DNA from: Rhodothermales bacterium
GTDB lineage: Bacteria > Bacteroidota > Rhodothermia > Rhodothermales > Bin80
Direction: 5' to 3'
Assembly (NCBI GenBank): GCA_028278205.1
Contig: JANQES010000004.1
Span: 1 to 64,000 of the forward strand
DNA length: 64,000 nt
In this document: in pieces, positions 20,903 to 29,885 of the stretch
Layout of the letters: every line of letters begins with the position of its first letter
How positions within the stretch are numbered: position 1 is the first letter of the stretch
The notes under the pieces: generated by a model
Told to the model about the DNA's origin: nothing
Databases searched by the model: none
Seen by the model: the letters and a program-made list of their open reading frames with translations, nothing else
Position numbers and translations under genes: made by a program

Positions 20903-22444
20903 ATGAAAACCATCGCAAAGTATAGCAGTCTGGCGGCGTTGGCGGTTTGCCTGATGCTCTTCTCGTCCTGCGACGCAGGCTTCGAAGAACTCAACGTCAA
21001 CCCCACACAGGCCAGCCAGATCGATCCGAACTTCAAGCTGACCAACATCCAGGTTCGGATCTCCGGCGAACGCTACGAAAACTGGCGGACCAACCTGATC
21101 TACAGTTCCGTCATGATGCAGCACTTCGCCACGCTGCCGGGCTACTGGGCCGGCGATAAGTACACCTACATCGGTTCCTACTCGGCAGCCATGTGGGATC
21201 GCTACTATCCCAACATCTCCAAAAACATCGAAGACCTGCTCATCCAGACGGCGGAAAGCCCGGATGACGCCAACCTCAACGCCATCACGCAGATCGTGCG
21301 CGTGTTGATGTATCACCGGCTGACAGACCTCTACGGCGACATCCCGTACACCGAGGCCGGTCGGGGCTTCATCGATGACATCACCCAGCCCGCGTACGAC
21401 GACCAGTCGTTCATCTACAACGACATGCTCACGAAGCTGGAGCAGGCCGCCGGGACGCTCAACCCTGCCGGGAATTCCTTCGGCACCGGCGACCTGATGT
21501 ACCAGGGCGACACCGAAAAATGGCGTAAGTTCGCCTATTCGATGATGCTGCGGCTGGGCATGCGGCTGGTGAAGGTCGATCCGAGCGCGGCGCAAAGCTG
21601 GGTTACGAAAGCCATCGCCGGCGGCACCATGGAGAGCAACGACGACATCGCCTTCGTGCCGCATAACGACCCCTCCGGCTGGCGTAACGGCAACGGCTCG
21701 GTCTTCCGCGCCGACGGCAGCCCCCGGCTGAGCCAGTTCTTCGTGGACTGGATGGTCAACCACGGCGATCCGCGCCTGGAGATCTACGGCATCATCCCGG
21801 TGGCCGGTGCGCCGCCCGTCGGCATGCCCAACGGCAAGGTAGCCGGCGCCTCGGATCCGATCTACGGCATCGAGAATGATGCAAGCTGGATTCCGTGCGA
21901 ACCGGCTGATACTCCGCCTTCGCCCTGCGGCATGGACGTCTACATGCAGCCCAACCCGATGATCAAGGGCGAAGACGATCCGATGTTCTTCATGACCTAC
22001 GCCGAAGTCGAACTCCTGAAAGCCGAAGCTGCCGTGCGCGGCTGGCATTCGGGCGATCCGGGCACGCACTACGCCAACGGCGTCCGCGCCGCGATGGAGT
22101 ATCTGGTGATGTATGATCCCAATGCCGCCATCGCCAGTGCCGACATCGACGATTATCTGGCGAACAATCCGTACGATGCGGCCAACGCCATGAAACAGAT
22201 CAACGAGCAGATCTGGGCAGCAACGCTGCTGAATGAGTACGAAGGCTACGCCAACTGGCGCCGGACGGGCTTCCCGGAACTGACGCCGGTCAACTTCCCC
22301 GGCAACGTCACCGGCGGGACGATCCCCCGGCGGCTGCGTTATCGCGAAGCCGAGGCCGTGGCCAACCCGGACAATTACAACGCTGTGCTCTCGAAGCAGG
22401 GGCCGGATGAGTTCACCACCCGTATCTGGTGGGATGCGCAATGA
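20903..22444 (+). CDS. SusD-like outer-membrane lipoprotein (SusD_2 type)
   Basis: 513 residues from the ATG at 20903, starting with a lipoprotein signal peptide (lipobox FSSC at about residue 23). The segment ELNVNPTQAS and the following NWRTNLIYSSVMMQHFA are typical of the SusD/RagB subgroup often annotated SusD-like 2. Near the C-terminus, LLNEYEGYANWRRTGFPEL is the conserved closing motif. It partners the SusC at 17647, from which it is separated by 76 nt. The frame is open upstream to 20639 inside the susC gene, but that part is shadow sequence. Confidence 0.93.
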   Translation: MKTIAKYSSLAALAVCLMLFSSCDAGFEELNVNPTQASQIDPNFKLTNIQVRISGERYENWRTNLIYSSVMMQHFATLPGYWAGDKYTYIGSYSAAMWDRYYPNISKNIEDLLIQTAESPDDANLNAITQIVRVLMYHRLTDLYGDIPYTEAGRGFIDDITQPAYDDQSFIYNDMLTKLEQAAGTLNPAGNSFGTGDLMYQGDTEKWRKFAYSMMLRLGMRLVKVDPSAAQSWVTKAIAGGTMESNDDIAFVPHNDPSGWRNGNGSVFRADGSPRLSQFFVDWMVNHGDPRLEIYGIIPVAGAPPVGMPNGKVAGASDPIYGIENDASWIPCEPADTPPSPCGMDVYMQPNPMIKGEDDPMFFMTYAEVELLKAEAAVRGWHSGDPGTHYANGVRAAMEYLVMYDPNAAIASADIDDYLANNPYDAANAMKQINEQIWAATLLNEYEGYANWRRTGFPELTPVNFPGNVTGGTIPRRLRYREAEAVANPDNYNAVLSKQGPDEFTTRIWWDAQ

Positions 22445-22524
22445 ATTTTGACTGTCGCATTTGGTAAGGTGTGAGCTATCTTTGCGCCTGCCAGCTTGAC
22501 CAAACCTTGTGTGTCAAAATTCAT
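22441..22524. repeat. Inverted repeat overlapping the susD stop codon
   Basis: A perfect 12-bp pair ATGAATTTTGAC (22441-22452) and GTCAAAATTCAT (22513-22524) encloses about 60 nt with further internal pairing (TTTGGT against ACCAAA). The left arm includes the stop codon of the SusD gene. Confidence 0.7.
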
Positions 22525-22535
22525 GAGGGTATTTA

Positions 22536-22580
22536 GCGGCCTGGATTTCTTGCATAGTTAAGAAATCCAGGCCGCGTCTC
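22536..22580 (+). terminator. Strong 16-bp hairpin terminator
   Basis: GCGGCCTGGATTTCTT at 22536-22551 pairs perfectly with 22560-22575 around an 8-nt loop. It is followed by GTCTCTTTT. This is the best intrinsic-terminator candidate in the window and closes the second SusC/SusD unit before the next receptor gene. Confidence 0.7.
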
Positions 22581-22595
22581 TTTTGAGATTCATCG

Positions 22596-24848
22596 ATGGC
22601 TATGCGTAGTTGTGCCTTATCCCTTTTGGCTGCGTCTTTCTTGCTCACCTCGTTCGCAGCCGCCCAGGACGTAACCCTGCGTGGGTTCGTTACCGATGCA
22701 ACGAACGGCCAGCCGTTGCTTGGCGCAAACGTTGCCCTCCTTCAGGCCGACGAGATTCTACGGGGTGGGGTTACGAATGAACAAGGCATTTTTAGCATAT
22801 CGAGGATAGCGCCGGGCCGGTACGTGCTTGCTGTCTCGTACGTCGGTTATGCCACCCATCGCGACACGCTCCGGCTTGGTCGCGACGTGTTGGTGCTTCA
22901 AGTCAATGTAGCCCTGGAGCCCGCTGCCAAAGAGATCGATGAAGTGGTGGTTACGACGGAACGAGACACGGGGGCCGGAAAGGTCGATGCCGGGCTTCAG
23001 CGCATTCGTCCCAAAGATATGCAGCGTATTCCTACGCCCGGCCCAAGTGGCGATCTGGCCGGGTATCTGCAATCGCTGCCGGCTATCGTCTCGATGGGAG
23101 ATCGGGGCGGGCAAGTCTTCGTGCGAGGAGGGACGCCGTCCCAGAATCTCATCCTGATGGATGGCTCGCTCATCTACAAGCCCTTTCACATCATCGGCTT
23201 TTTTTCTGCGTTTCCCGAAGACCTCGTCTCCAATGTAGATCTTTACGCCGGTGGATTTGGCGCCCGGTATTCGGGGCGTATCTCCTCGGTTATCGACGTA
23301 ACCATGCGGGGTGGTAATAACCGACGATTCCAGGGATCGGCCTCCATAAGTCCTTTTCTGACAGGCGCGCGCCTGGAGGGGCCGATAAAAAAAGGACAGG
23401 CTTCTATACTGGGATCGTTTCGCACGTCCCTGATCGAAGAGACGGCGCCCGACGTGTTGGGTCAGGTGTTGCCGCTTAGGTTCGAAGACTGGTTCTTTAA
23501 AATACAGAACGTGGGGGACCGCTCTCGATGCTCCGCTTCGGCGATGTACACCTACGATCGCGGACGTATCGATGCGGAACGCGATGACGTTTTCCGGTGG
23601 CAAAACACGGTGCTGGCCGGGCAATGCACCGGCTTTACACCCAACTCCAAAGTCTACTCAAATATTAATGTAGGATTTACGCATGCCGGCAACGCCATCG
23701 GCAGCGCCGGCCAACCGGAGCGATCTGCCGATGCCTGGCGGATTAACGTAGATGTTAATTTCACCCTGATCGACGCGGATAAGGAGATTTCCTGGGGCGC
23801 CTTTGGCCGGGCGGATGATCTGACCTACAGGCTGCGAGAGCAGTTTCATGCGTTCAACGATAATGAAGATTTTCTCATTGAGATAGGGGGATACGTGGGC
23901 GGAAAGTGGAAGATCGGGCAGAAGCTGGATCTCCATCCCAGCCTGTCTTTGACGTTGCCCTTCGAACATAAACTGGGCTTAGAGCCGCGCCTGCGCATGA
24001 AATGGCGACCGTGGGGCACCGTCGCCCGGGAGGTAAGCGCAGCCATAGGGCTCTACCATCAAACATTTATAGGCATCAGTGACGAACGGGATGCCGGCTC
24101 TGTCTTTACAGCCTGGGTAGCTTCTCCGCTTGAAGAGGTCCGAGCACGCGCCCTACATATGCTGCTAGGCTGGCAGCAACGCATGGGGCCGTTCAACCTG
24201 GTGGTAGAAGGCTATTACAAACGATTGAACAACATTCCTGTACCCATCTGGAGTGCCATCGCGCGGTTTACGACGACGCTCACGTCGGCAAACAGCGATA
24301 TCGTCGGGCTCGATACGCGGCTTGAGTTTCAGCGAAGAAGGATGTATGCCTACCTCGGGTATGGCTATAGCTGGATTGAATACACCTCTCGACAAGACCA
24401 TTTTGCGGTTATAGCGGACGATGCCATTCAAACCTATCATCCACCCCACGACCGGCGGCATCAACTCAATGCCGTAGCCAGTTGGACGCCCGGGAAGTTT
24501 GAGGCTTCTGTGCGATGGCAATTCGGCACCGGCTTACCGTATACGCAACCCCTGGGGTTCGACAGCATGATCGATATGTTTACTTTTGTTTCAGGCCCCA
24601 CAACGTCTTTGGGACAGCCCAGGGTGCTGTTCGATAAACCCTATCAGGGGCGTCTTCCCACCTATCATCGTCTCGACCTCTCGGCAGGATACACCTTCGA
24701 TACCAGGACGGTAGGCGTTACGCTTCAGGCGGGCGCGATCAACCTCTACGACCGCGTCAACCTGTTCTACTACGACGTGTTCGAACTACGCCGTGTTGAT
24801 CAATTACCGATCACGCCGTACGTCTCGCTCAAAGTGGAAACGCGCTAA
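22596..24848 (+). CDS. TonB-dependent receptor with carboxypeptidase-regulatory-like domain
   Basis: An outer-membrane receptor of 750 residues, smaller than the SusC proteins. The signal peptide ends around SFAAAQ. A CarboxypepD_reg-like domain (LRGFVTDATNGQPLLGANV) follows, then the plug (LAGYLQSLPAIVSMGDRGGQVFVRGGTPSQNLILMDG has the expected order) and the barrel with an aromatic C-terminal strand (ITPYVSLKVETR). The plug and barrel arrangement resembles receptors paired with DUF4249-type lipoproteins in Bacteroidota, and a lipoprotein gene follows 16 nt downstream. The ligand is unknown. Confidence 0.88.
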   Translation: MAMRSCALSLLAASFLLTSFAAAQDVTLRGFVTDATNGQPLLGANVALLQADEILRGGVTNEQGIFSISRIAPGRYVLAVSYVGYATHRDTLRLGRDVLVLQVNVALEPAAKEIDEVVVTTERDTGAGKVDAGLQRIRPKDMQRIPTPGPSGDLAGYLQSLPAIVSMGDRGGQVFVRGGTPSQNLILMDGSLIYKPFHIIGFFSAFPEDLVSNVDLYAGGFGARYSGRISSVIDVTMRGGNNRRFQGSASISPFLTGARLEGPIKKGQASILGSFRTSLIEETAPDVLGQVLPLRFEDWFFKIQNVGDRSRCSASAMYTYDRGRIDAERDDVFRWQNTVLAGQCTGFTPNSKVYSNINVGFTHAGNAIGSAGQPERSADAWRINVDVNFTLIDADKEISWGAFGRADDLTYRLREQFHAFNDNEDFLIEIGGYVGGKWKIGQKLDLHPSLSLTLPFEHKLGLEPRLRMKWRPWGTVAREVSAAIGLYHQTFIGISDERDAGSVFTAWVASPLEEVRARALHMLLGWQQRMGPFNLVVEGYYKRLNNIPVPIWSAIARFTTTLTSANSDIVGLDTRLEFQRRRMYAYLGYGYSWIEYTSRQDHFAVIADDAIQTYHPPHDRRHQLNAVASWTPGKFEASVRWQFGTGLPYTQPLGFDSMIDMFTFVSGPTTSLGQPRVLFDKPYQGRLPTYHRLDLSAGYTFDTRTVGVTLQAGAINLYDRVNLFYYDVFELRRVDQLPITPYVSLKVETR

Positions 24849-24864
24849 ACGAGGCAAACAAGCC

Positions 24865-25731
24865 ATGAATGCACCAGAGCGTACTGACATTCATTCTAGA
24901 AAGCCGATTTGGCTGGGGATAGCGCTGGGCCTTGCCCTGGTGCTGCTGGGATGTGAGACGACGTTTGAACCGTTTTCGGAGGGCGGTCTTGACTTTTCTA
25001 TTCTGGGTTTTCTCGATGCCGAACGAGATACGCAGTTCGTTCGCATAGAGCCGTTGCAAGACGGTATTTTCCTTGGAAGTACCGATCAGCCTTTCGACGA
25101 TATCGATGTTACGCTGGAACACGTATCCTCGGGGCACCGGATGGTTATGAAGGATTCCATCTTCTGGTTTAGCGAAAGCGCGGTACACAACTTTTGGACG
25201 CCCCTTAGACCAACCCCCGGCGAGACGTACCGCTTAACAGCCAGGTATCAAGATGGATCGCAAAGTTTGGTAGACGTAACGATGCCGGATTCTTTTCCCC
25301 TGCCCAGCCTCATTAATCCACCGGAGTGTTTATCCGCCGGCTGCGAGGCGGAACCCATCGAAATACATATTTCAGGCATTGATAATCTGGCAGCGATTAT
25401 CGCCAGCTATCGCTTCATCCCCCCGAATGATACCACCGGATGCGAACTGATCAGGGTGTCTTATCTCGAAGAGGCTATCCCGGCAGAGCCGGGGTATGTA
25501 ATACGTATTAACTGGTTGAGGGATATGCAGAGGCTGGTCCTGGAAGGGTTCGAGACGTTGGATGTATGGGTTGCAGCGGGGGATCCGGAGTGGCCGGACG
25601 TCACAGCGCTTGATTTCGAGACGCTGCTCTTTCCTCAAACCGTTTCGAACATTGATAATGGTGTTGGTTTTTTCGGAGGTATCACCAGTAAAACACTGCA
25701 TGTTTTTGGCGATGCGCGCACCTGTCGATAA
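24865..25731 (+). CDS. DUF4249-like lipoprotein, partner of the TonB receptor
   Basis: 288 residues. The signal peptide is lipoprotein type (ALVLLGC, Cys at about residue 29). The mature part is predicted mostly beta, with LDAERDTQFVRIEPLQD and TPLRPTPGETYRLTARYQDGS, which resemble the N-terminal half of DUF4249 proteins that accompany TonB receptors. The family call is from pattern only. The frame opens at 24793 within the receptor gene, but the ATG at 24865 gives the proper signal peptide. It probably forms an operon with the receptor. Confidence 0.65.
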   Translation: MNAPERTDIHSRKPIWLGIALGLALVLLGCETTFEPFSEGGLDFSILGFLDAERDTQFVRIEPLQDGIFLGSTDQPFDDIDVTLEHVSSGHRMVMKDSIFWFSESAVHNFWTPLRPTPGETYRLTARYQDGSQSLVDVTMPDSFPLPSLINPPECLSAGCEAEPIEIHISGIDNLAAIIASYRFIPPNDTTGCELIRVSYLEEAIPAEPGYVIRINWLRDMQRLVLEGFETLDVWVAAGDPEWPDVTALDFETLLFPQTVSNIDNGVGFFGGITSKTLHVFGDARTCR

Positions 25732-25963
25732 GGGCAGTATGATCTGGATGTAACGTTGCTGTTTTGAACGAATCCAAGGGTTATGTTCCACCGTTGGCCG
25801 GATCGTCGTTTGGCCGGATCAACCGTTTGGTCTGGCTTGGCAGCCTTGTTCTTACCAGGTCTTTCTTGTGGGTAAGGACAAGCTCGGCGACCCGGACGTA
25901 CACGGCTCGGCGCTAAACGCATACAGGTATCATCGCTACGGGGCTGGAAACGGATTCCAAACC

Positions 25964-27043
25964 ATGCCGCATCGCCACCATATCGTGCTCTTCGGCTTTC
26001 TCCTTTTCGCGCTGACGGCGTGCGATTCGGGTGGTGAAGCCGCTGAGCCGGGCGCTATCGCAGCGTCACGGGCGTGCCTGGTGCCGACGGCGCAGTTCGG
26101 CGATGGCGGTATCGCCAAGGATGCCATCGCCGCGCTGACCGATCCGGTGCTGCTGCCGCCCGACAGCGCCGCGTTCATGCACGATTCAGACCGCGTCATC
26201 GGCCTCGTCGTCGATGGGCAGTCGGTGGCCGTGCCGCACAACATCCTCTGGAACCACGAAATCGCTAACTTCAACTTCCCGTCGATCCAACTCGCCATCA
26301 CCTACTGCCCGCTGACCGGCTCCAGCATGGCCTTCGACCGGGCGGCTATCGGCGGGGGCGAATTCGGGGTTTCGGGGCTCTTATTTCAGAATAATCTGAC
26401 GATGTACGACCGGACGGCGGACGAGTCGCTCTGGCCGCAGATGACGCGGCAGGCCGCCTGCGGCCCCCGCCTCGGCGCCACCCTGACGATGATCCCGGTC
26501 ATCGAGATGACCTGGGAGGGCTGGAAAACGCTCTATCCTGAAACCCGCGTGGCCTCGGAGACGGGCTTTGAGGTGGGATACACGGCGGAAACCTACCCCT
26601 ACGGCGAGTACGCCGCGCCGGGCAACGACGCGCTGCTGTTCCCCCTCGATATCGACGGGCGCAACCCGCCCAAAGCGCGGCTCCTGGGCATCCCCGACAG
26701 CCGCGAAGGAGGCGTGGCTTTCCTGTTTTCTGATCTCGACAACGGCGAGCCCGCGCGCGTCGTCCACGAGCTTGCCGAAGACGGCCCCATTGTCGTTTTC
26801 TGGAACAAAGACTATGAAAGCGCGATGGCCTACCGCGCGCTGCTCGACGGCACACGGCTGACGTTCCAGGTCCGTGGCGGTCGCATCGTCGATGTAGAAA
26901 CGCGAAGTGAATGGCGGGTCGATGGGCTGGCTATTGCCGGTCCACTGGCCGGCGCCCGCCTCGAACCCGTAGCCGAAGCTTACGTCGCCTTCTGGTTCGC
27001 CTGGGCGGCTTTTCACCCCGAAACACGCGTCTGGGAGGGTTAA
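25964..27043 (+). CDS. DUF3179 domain lipoprotein, copy 1
   Basis: 359 residues. A lipobox (ALTAC) follows a short signal peptide. The body contains the DUF3179 signature: VAVPHNILWNHEIANFNF, the Cys-bearing TYCPLTGSSMAFDR and WPQMTRQAACGP. The biochemical function of DUF3179 is not established. Its last codon overlaps the start of a paralogue (TAATG), so the two are translated from one transcript. The 232 nt upstream (25732-25963) hold nothing that I recognise. Confidence 0.88.
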   Translation: MPHRHHIVLFGFLLFALTACDSGGEAAEPGAIAASRACLVPTAQFGDGGIAKDAIAALTDPVLLPPDSAAFMHDSDRVIGLVVDGQSVAVPHNILWNHEIANFNFPSIQLAITYCPLTGSSMAFDRAAIGGGEFGVSGLLFQNNLTMYDRTADESLWPQMTRQAACGPRLGATLTMIPVIEMTWEGWKTLYPETRVASETGFEVGYTAETYPYGEYAAPGNDALLFPLDIDGRNPPKARLLGIPDSREGGVAFLFSDLDNGEPARVVHELAEDGPIVVFWNKDYESAMAYRALLDGTRLTFQVRGGRIVDVETRSEWRVDGLAIAGPLAGARLEPVAEAYVAFWFAWAAFHPETRVWEG

Positions 27044-28260
27044 TGAAGCTGAAACGGACAAATATTGTTGGATTCTCGCGTCGTCGTGTTACGCGATGGT
27101 GGAGAGGGAGTGGGGGAGAGGGAGAAAGGGAGAGAGGGGGATTGTTTTTTTCTTTCATCCCCTTTTCCCCCTTTCCCCCTTTCTCCCTTTCTCCCTTTCT
27201 CCCTCTCCTCTTCCTCCTCGGCCTCGCGGCGTGCGACACGGGCGGTGTGGCAGTGACGCCTGCCGATCCTTCAGGCACGAAGGAAACCTGTACGGTGTCG
27301 CTCGATCAGTTTGCCGATGGCGGCGTCGGCAAAGATGGGATCCCGGCGCTGACGGATCCGCCGCTCGTCAACCCGGACGAGGCCGATTACCTGGTTGATA
27401 CCGACCGGGTGATTGGGTTTATGGTCGAGGAGCAGCCGGTGGCGGTGCCGCACAACATCCTCTGGAACCACGAAATCGCCAATTTCAACTTTCCGTCGAT
27501 CCAACTGGCCGTCACCTATTGCCCGCTGACGGGCTCCAGCATGGTTTTCGACCGGGCGGCTATCGGCGGGGGCGAATTCGGCGGGTCGGGCTTGCTGCTC
27601 CGGAATAATTTGACCATGTACGACCGGACGACGAGCGAGTCGATCTGGCCGCAGATGGGGCGCCTCGCTGTGTGCGGCCCGCGCCTGGGCGCCTCGCTCC
27701 GGATGATACCAGCCCTCGAAATGACCTGGGGCGGCTGGAAAGCGCTCCATCCCTCCACGAAAGTCGCCTCCGACGAAACCGGCTTCGGCTGGTCCTACAC
27801 CGCCGCCGATTATCCCTACGCCGATTACGAAGCGCCGGAGAACGACGGGTTGCTTTTCCCGATGGAGATCGACCGGCGACGGGGGCCGAAAGAGCGTCTG
27901 CTGGGTATTCCGGATGACCGTCGGGGCGGCACGGCGTTCCCATTTTTTGAACTCGACGAAGCCGGACCCGCGCGCGCTCTCCACGCGTCGGTAGCCGGCA
28001 GGTCGGTGGTTGTGTTCTGGGATCGCTCGGCGCAGGGCGCGATGGCGTTCGAACCCCGCCTCAACGGCCAGACGATCACCTTCGAAGTGCGCGACGAGCG
28101 AATCGTGGACGTGGGCACCGAGAGCACGTGGCGCCTCGACGGGCTGGCTACCGACGGGCCGCTGGCCGGAACGCGCCTGGAGCCCATCGCCGAGGCCTTC
28201 GTGGCTTTCTGGTTTGCCTGGGCCGCTTTTTATCCCGAAACGCAGATCTGGGAGGATTAG
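27043..28260 (+). CDS. DUF3179 domain lipoprotein, copy 2
   Basis: 405 residues and clearly a duplicate of the preceding gene, with the same blocks PHNILWNHEIANFNFPSIQL and TYCPLTGSSMVFDR and several near-identical DNA stretches. It differs at the N-terminus: the hydrophobic core of its signal peptide (up to LGLAAC) is encoded by a pyrimidine-rich repeat that is the partner arm of a purine-rich repeat just upstream (27101-27217). The start ATG overlaps the stop of copy 1. The stop codon lies in the left arm of a hairpin shared with the convergent gene. Confidence 0.87.
   Translation: MKLKRTNIVGFSRRRVTRWWRGSGGEGERERGGLFFSFIPFSPFPPFSLSPFLPLLFLLGLAACDTGGVAVTPADPSGTKETCTVSLDQFADGGVGKDGIPALTDPPLVNPDEADYLVDTDRVIGFMVEEQPVAVPHNILWNHEIANFNFPSIQLAVTYCPLTGSSMVFDRAAIGGGEFGGSGLLLRNNLTMYDRTTSESIWPQMGRLAVCGPRLGASLRMIPALEMTWGGWKALHPSTKVASDETGFGWSYTAADYPYADYEAPENDGLLFPMEIDRRRGPKERLLGIPDDRRGGTAFPFFELDEAGPARALHASVAGRSVVVFWDRSAQGAMAFEPRLNGQTITFEVRDERIVDVGTESTWRLDGLATDGPLAGTRLEPIAEAFVAFWFAWAAFYPETQIWED
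27101..27217. repeat. Purine/pyrimidine mirror hairpin inside a signal peptide
   Basis: A GGGAGAGG-type purine tract (27101-27141) is followed by a CCCTTTCTCCC-type pyrimidine tract (27158-27217). The two can pair as an imperfect hairpin. It lies inside the second DUF3179 gene and encodes the charged n-region and the Phe/Ser/Pro/Leu-rich core of its lipoprotein signal peptide. Confidence 0.8.
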
Positions 28261-28322
28261 TGTTATAGTGTTGTAGTGTTTGAGAACAGACAACTAAAAC
28301 ACCATAACACTATAACACTAAT
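28256..28322. repeat. Hairpin holding the stop codons of two convergent genes
   Basis: ATTAGTGTTATAGTGTT at 28256-28272 pairs perfectly with its reverse complement at 28306-28322; after two mismatches a further 5 bp pair. Each arm contains a TAG: the left one stops the DUF3179 gene and the right one, on the other strand, stops the oxidoreductase gene. It is likely to act as a bidirectional terminator. Confidence 0.85.
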
Positions 28323-29382
28323 CCAATGCCACCGTTTGCCCGGTCCGAAACGCTTCGTCCGCTGCCAGGACAATTTTCAAGCTGTTGACGGCGTCCTGGA
28401 CGTGGTCGGAGAGGTCCCAATCTTGCTGGATGGCGTTGAGCAGGAAGCGCTGTTCGAGTTCGCAGAGTTCATCGTGGTCCGGCTCGTCCGACGTGTCGAT
28501 CAGATCGTCTTGCTTCGTGAACGAGCCGTCGTCGTTGAGTTGGCTGTGATGGAGTTTCAGGCAGCCCGTCTGGGTGTGGCCCTCGATATCGTCCGTATCG
28601 CCTTCAGCTTTTTCGACAATGCTGACACAGCCGCGCGGTCCGATGACGTCTTTGACGAAAAACGCCGTCTCGCTCATCATCGGCCCCCAGCCGGCTTCGT
28701 ACCAGCCCACCGAGCCGTCCTCGAACGTCACCTGAAGCTGCCCGTAGTTATACATCGCCGCGTCGATTTCCTCCGTCAAACGCGCGCCGATGGCGCTAAC
28801 CTGCACAGGCCGGGAGCGTGTCATCTGGCACATCACATCGACGTAATGCACGCCGCAATCGACGATGGGTGACATCGACAGCATGAGTTGTTTGTGCGTC
28901 TGCCACTGCGCGCCGCTGCTTTGCTGGTTGAGATTCATCCGCATCACCAGCGGCGAGCCGAGCGTCTGGGCCAGTTCGATGAACTTTTTCCAGGCCGGAT
29001 GCACGCGCAGGATGTACCCGACGACCAGCTTTTTGCCGTGCCGCTGCGCGCAATCGGCTATTTCTTGCGCCTCTTCGACGGTCGTCGCGAGGGGTTTTTC
29101 GACGAAGACGTGGGCGCCGGCTTCGAGGCTTTTGCGCGCGTACTCGGCGTGGGTGTCGGGGTAAGAGTTGATAGAGGCGACGTCGGGCTTCGTGGCCTCA
29201 AGCGCTTCGTCGAAGCTCGAAAAGGTCGGGTAGCCGCCCAGTTCTTCGGAGAGGCGGTTCCGGCTGGCCGGCGTGCGGCTGACGAGGCCGACGATCTCGA
29301 AGGCGTCGAGCTTATGATAGGCTCTGGCATGAGACGTCCCCATATGCCCACAGCCGACGACTAAGACTTTCAGTTTTGACAT
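28318..29382 (-). CDS. Gfo/Idh/MocA family oxidoreductase
   Basis: 354 residues from the ATG at 29382. The NAD(P)-binding N-terminus is VLVVGCGHMGTSHARAYH, followed by the family motif EKPLATTVEEAQEIADCA (the Lys of EKP is the usual catalytic residue) and a C-terminal alpha/beta domain. Such enzymes oxidise or epimerise sugars, inositols or sugar-nucleotides. The substrate is not readable. The frame runs upstream to 29517 through a repeat, but the conserved Rossmann start fixes the ATG. Confidence 0.92.
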   Translation of the reverse strand: MSKLKVLVVGCGHMGTSHARAYHKLDAFEIVGLVSRTPASRNRLSEELGGYPTFSSFDEALEATKPDVASINSYPDTHAEYARKSLEAGAHVFVEKPLATTVEEAQEIADCAQRHGKKLVVGYILRVHPAWKKFIELAQTLGSPLVMRMNLNQQSSGAQWQTHKQLMLSMSPIVDCGVHYVDVMCQMTRSRPVQVSAIGARLTEEIDAAMYNYGQLQVTFEDGSVGWYEAGWGPMMSETAFFVKDVIGPRGCVSIVEKAEGDTDDIEGHTQTGCLKLHHSQLNDDGSFTKQDDLIDTSDEPDHDELCELEQRFLLNAIQQDWDLSDHVQDAVNSLKIVLAADEAFRTGQTVALD

Positions 29383-29425
29383 CACGTTGGGGGTTCGTAA
29401 ACGGGATTCCGGTTGAAAGTACGGG

Positions 29426-29517
29426 GTAAATGGCAAATTGCAAATGGGCAAAAGGCAAATGAAGCAAATGGGCAAATGGCAATCAACATCCGATTTGCCT
29501 TTTGCCCATTTGCCCAT
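29426..29517. repeat. Tandem-word hairpin (GGGCAAAT type)
   Basis: CAAATGGGCAAAAGGCAAAT at 29441-29460 pairs perfectly with 29493-29512. Extra copies of the GCAAATGG word lie at 29428-29440 and 29464-29480. It lies between the oxidoreductase start and the stop of the small lipoprotein gene. Confidence 0.85.
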
Positions 29518-29522
29518 CTACC

Positions 29523-29873
29523 CTATCGCCTGTTCGGAATCACCAGAATTACCTCTTCGCCCGGAACGACGACGAATTCTTCGCTCAACACGTCTCGTTC
29601 CGGACCGCTCGATTCCATGACGAAGCGCAGCGGTGTGGCGCCGGAGAGGAGGGAGGCCGGGATGTTAAATCGGCGCGTCTTGCCCGACGCCACGCGCCCC
29701 AACCGCACCCGCCGCGACTGCCCAACGACGAACACTTCCATGCTCACCCAGTTGCGGTTGGTCACCCGGACCGGAGCCCCGCCCGGTTCATCGGCTTCTC
29801 TGGTCGATCCGCAGCCGGCGAGCAGCAAGACGGCCAGCAAAGCCGGTAGGAGTATGAGGCGTGAGGATTTCAT
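29523..29873 (-). CDS. Small lipoprotein
   Basis: 116 residues with a standard lipoprotein signal (AVLLLAGC, Cys at about residue 21). The mature part is a short beta-rich domain (VRVTNRNWVSMEVFVVGQSRRVRLGRV). I do not recognise a family. It follows the GWxTD gene by 12 nt on the same strand, so the two are probably co-transcribed and may act together at the envelope. Confidence 0.75.
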   Translation of the reverse strand: MKSSRLILLPALLAVLLLAGCGSTREADEPGGAPVRVTNRNWVSMEVFVVGQSRRVRLGRVASGKTRRFNIPASLLSGATPLRFVMESSGPERDVLSEEFVVVPGEEVILVIPNRR

Positions 29874-29885
29874 TCCACAATACGA

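Noticed and set aside
29383..29517. N-terminal extension of the Gfo/Idh/MocA oxidoreductase
   Set aside because: It is encoded by one arm of the GGGCAAAT hairpin; the Rossmann motif begins right after the ATG at 29382.
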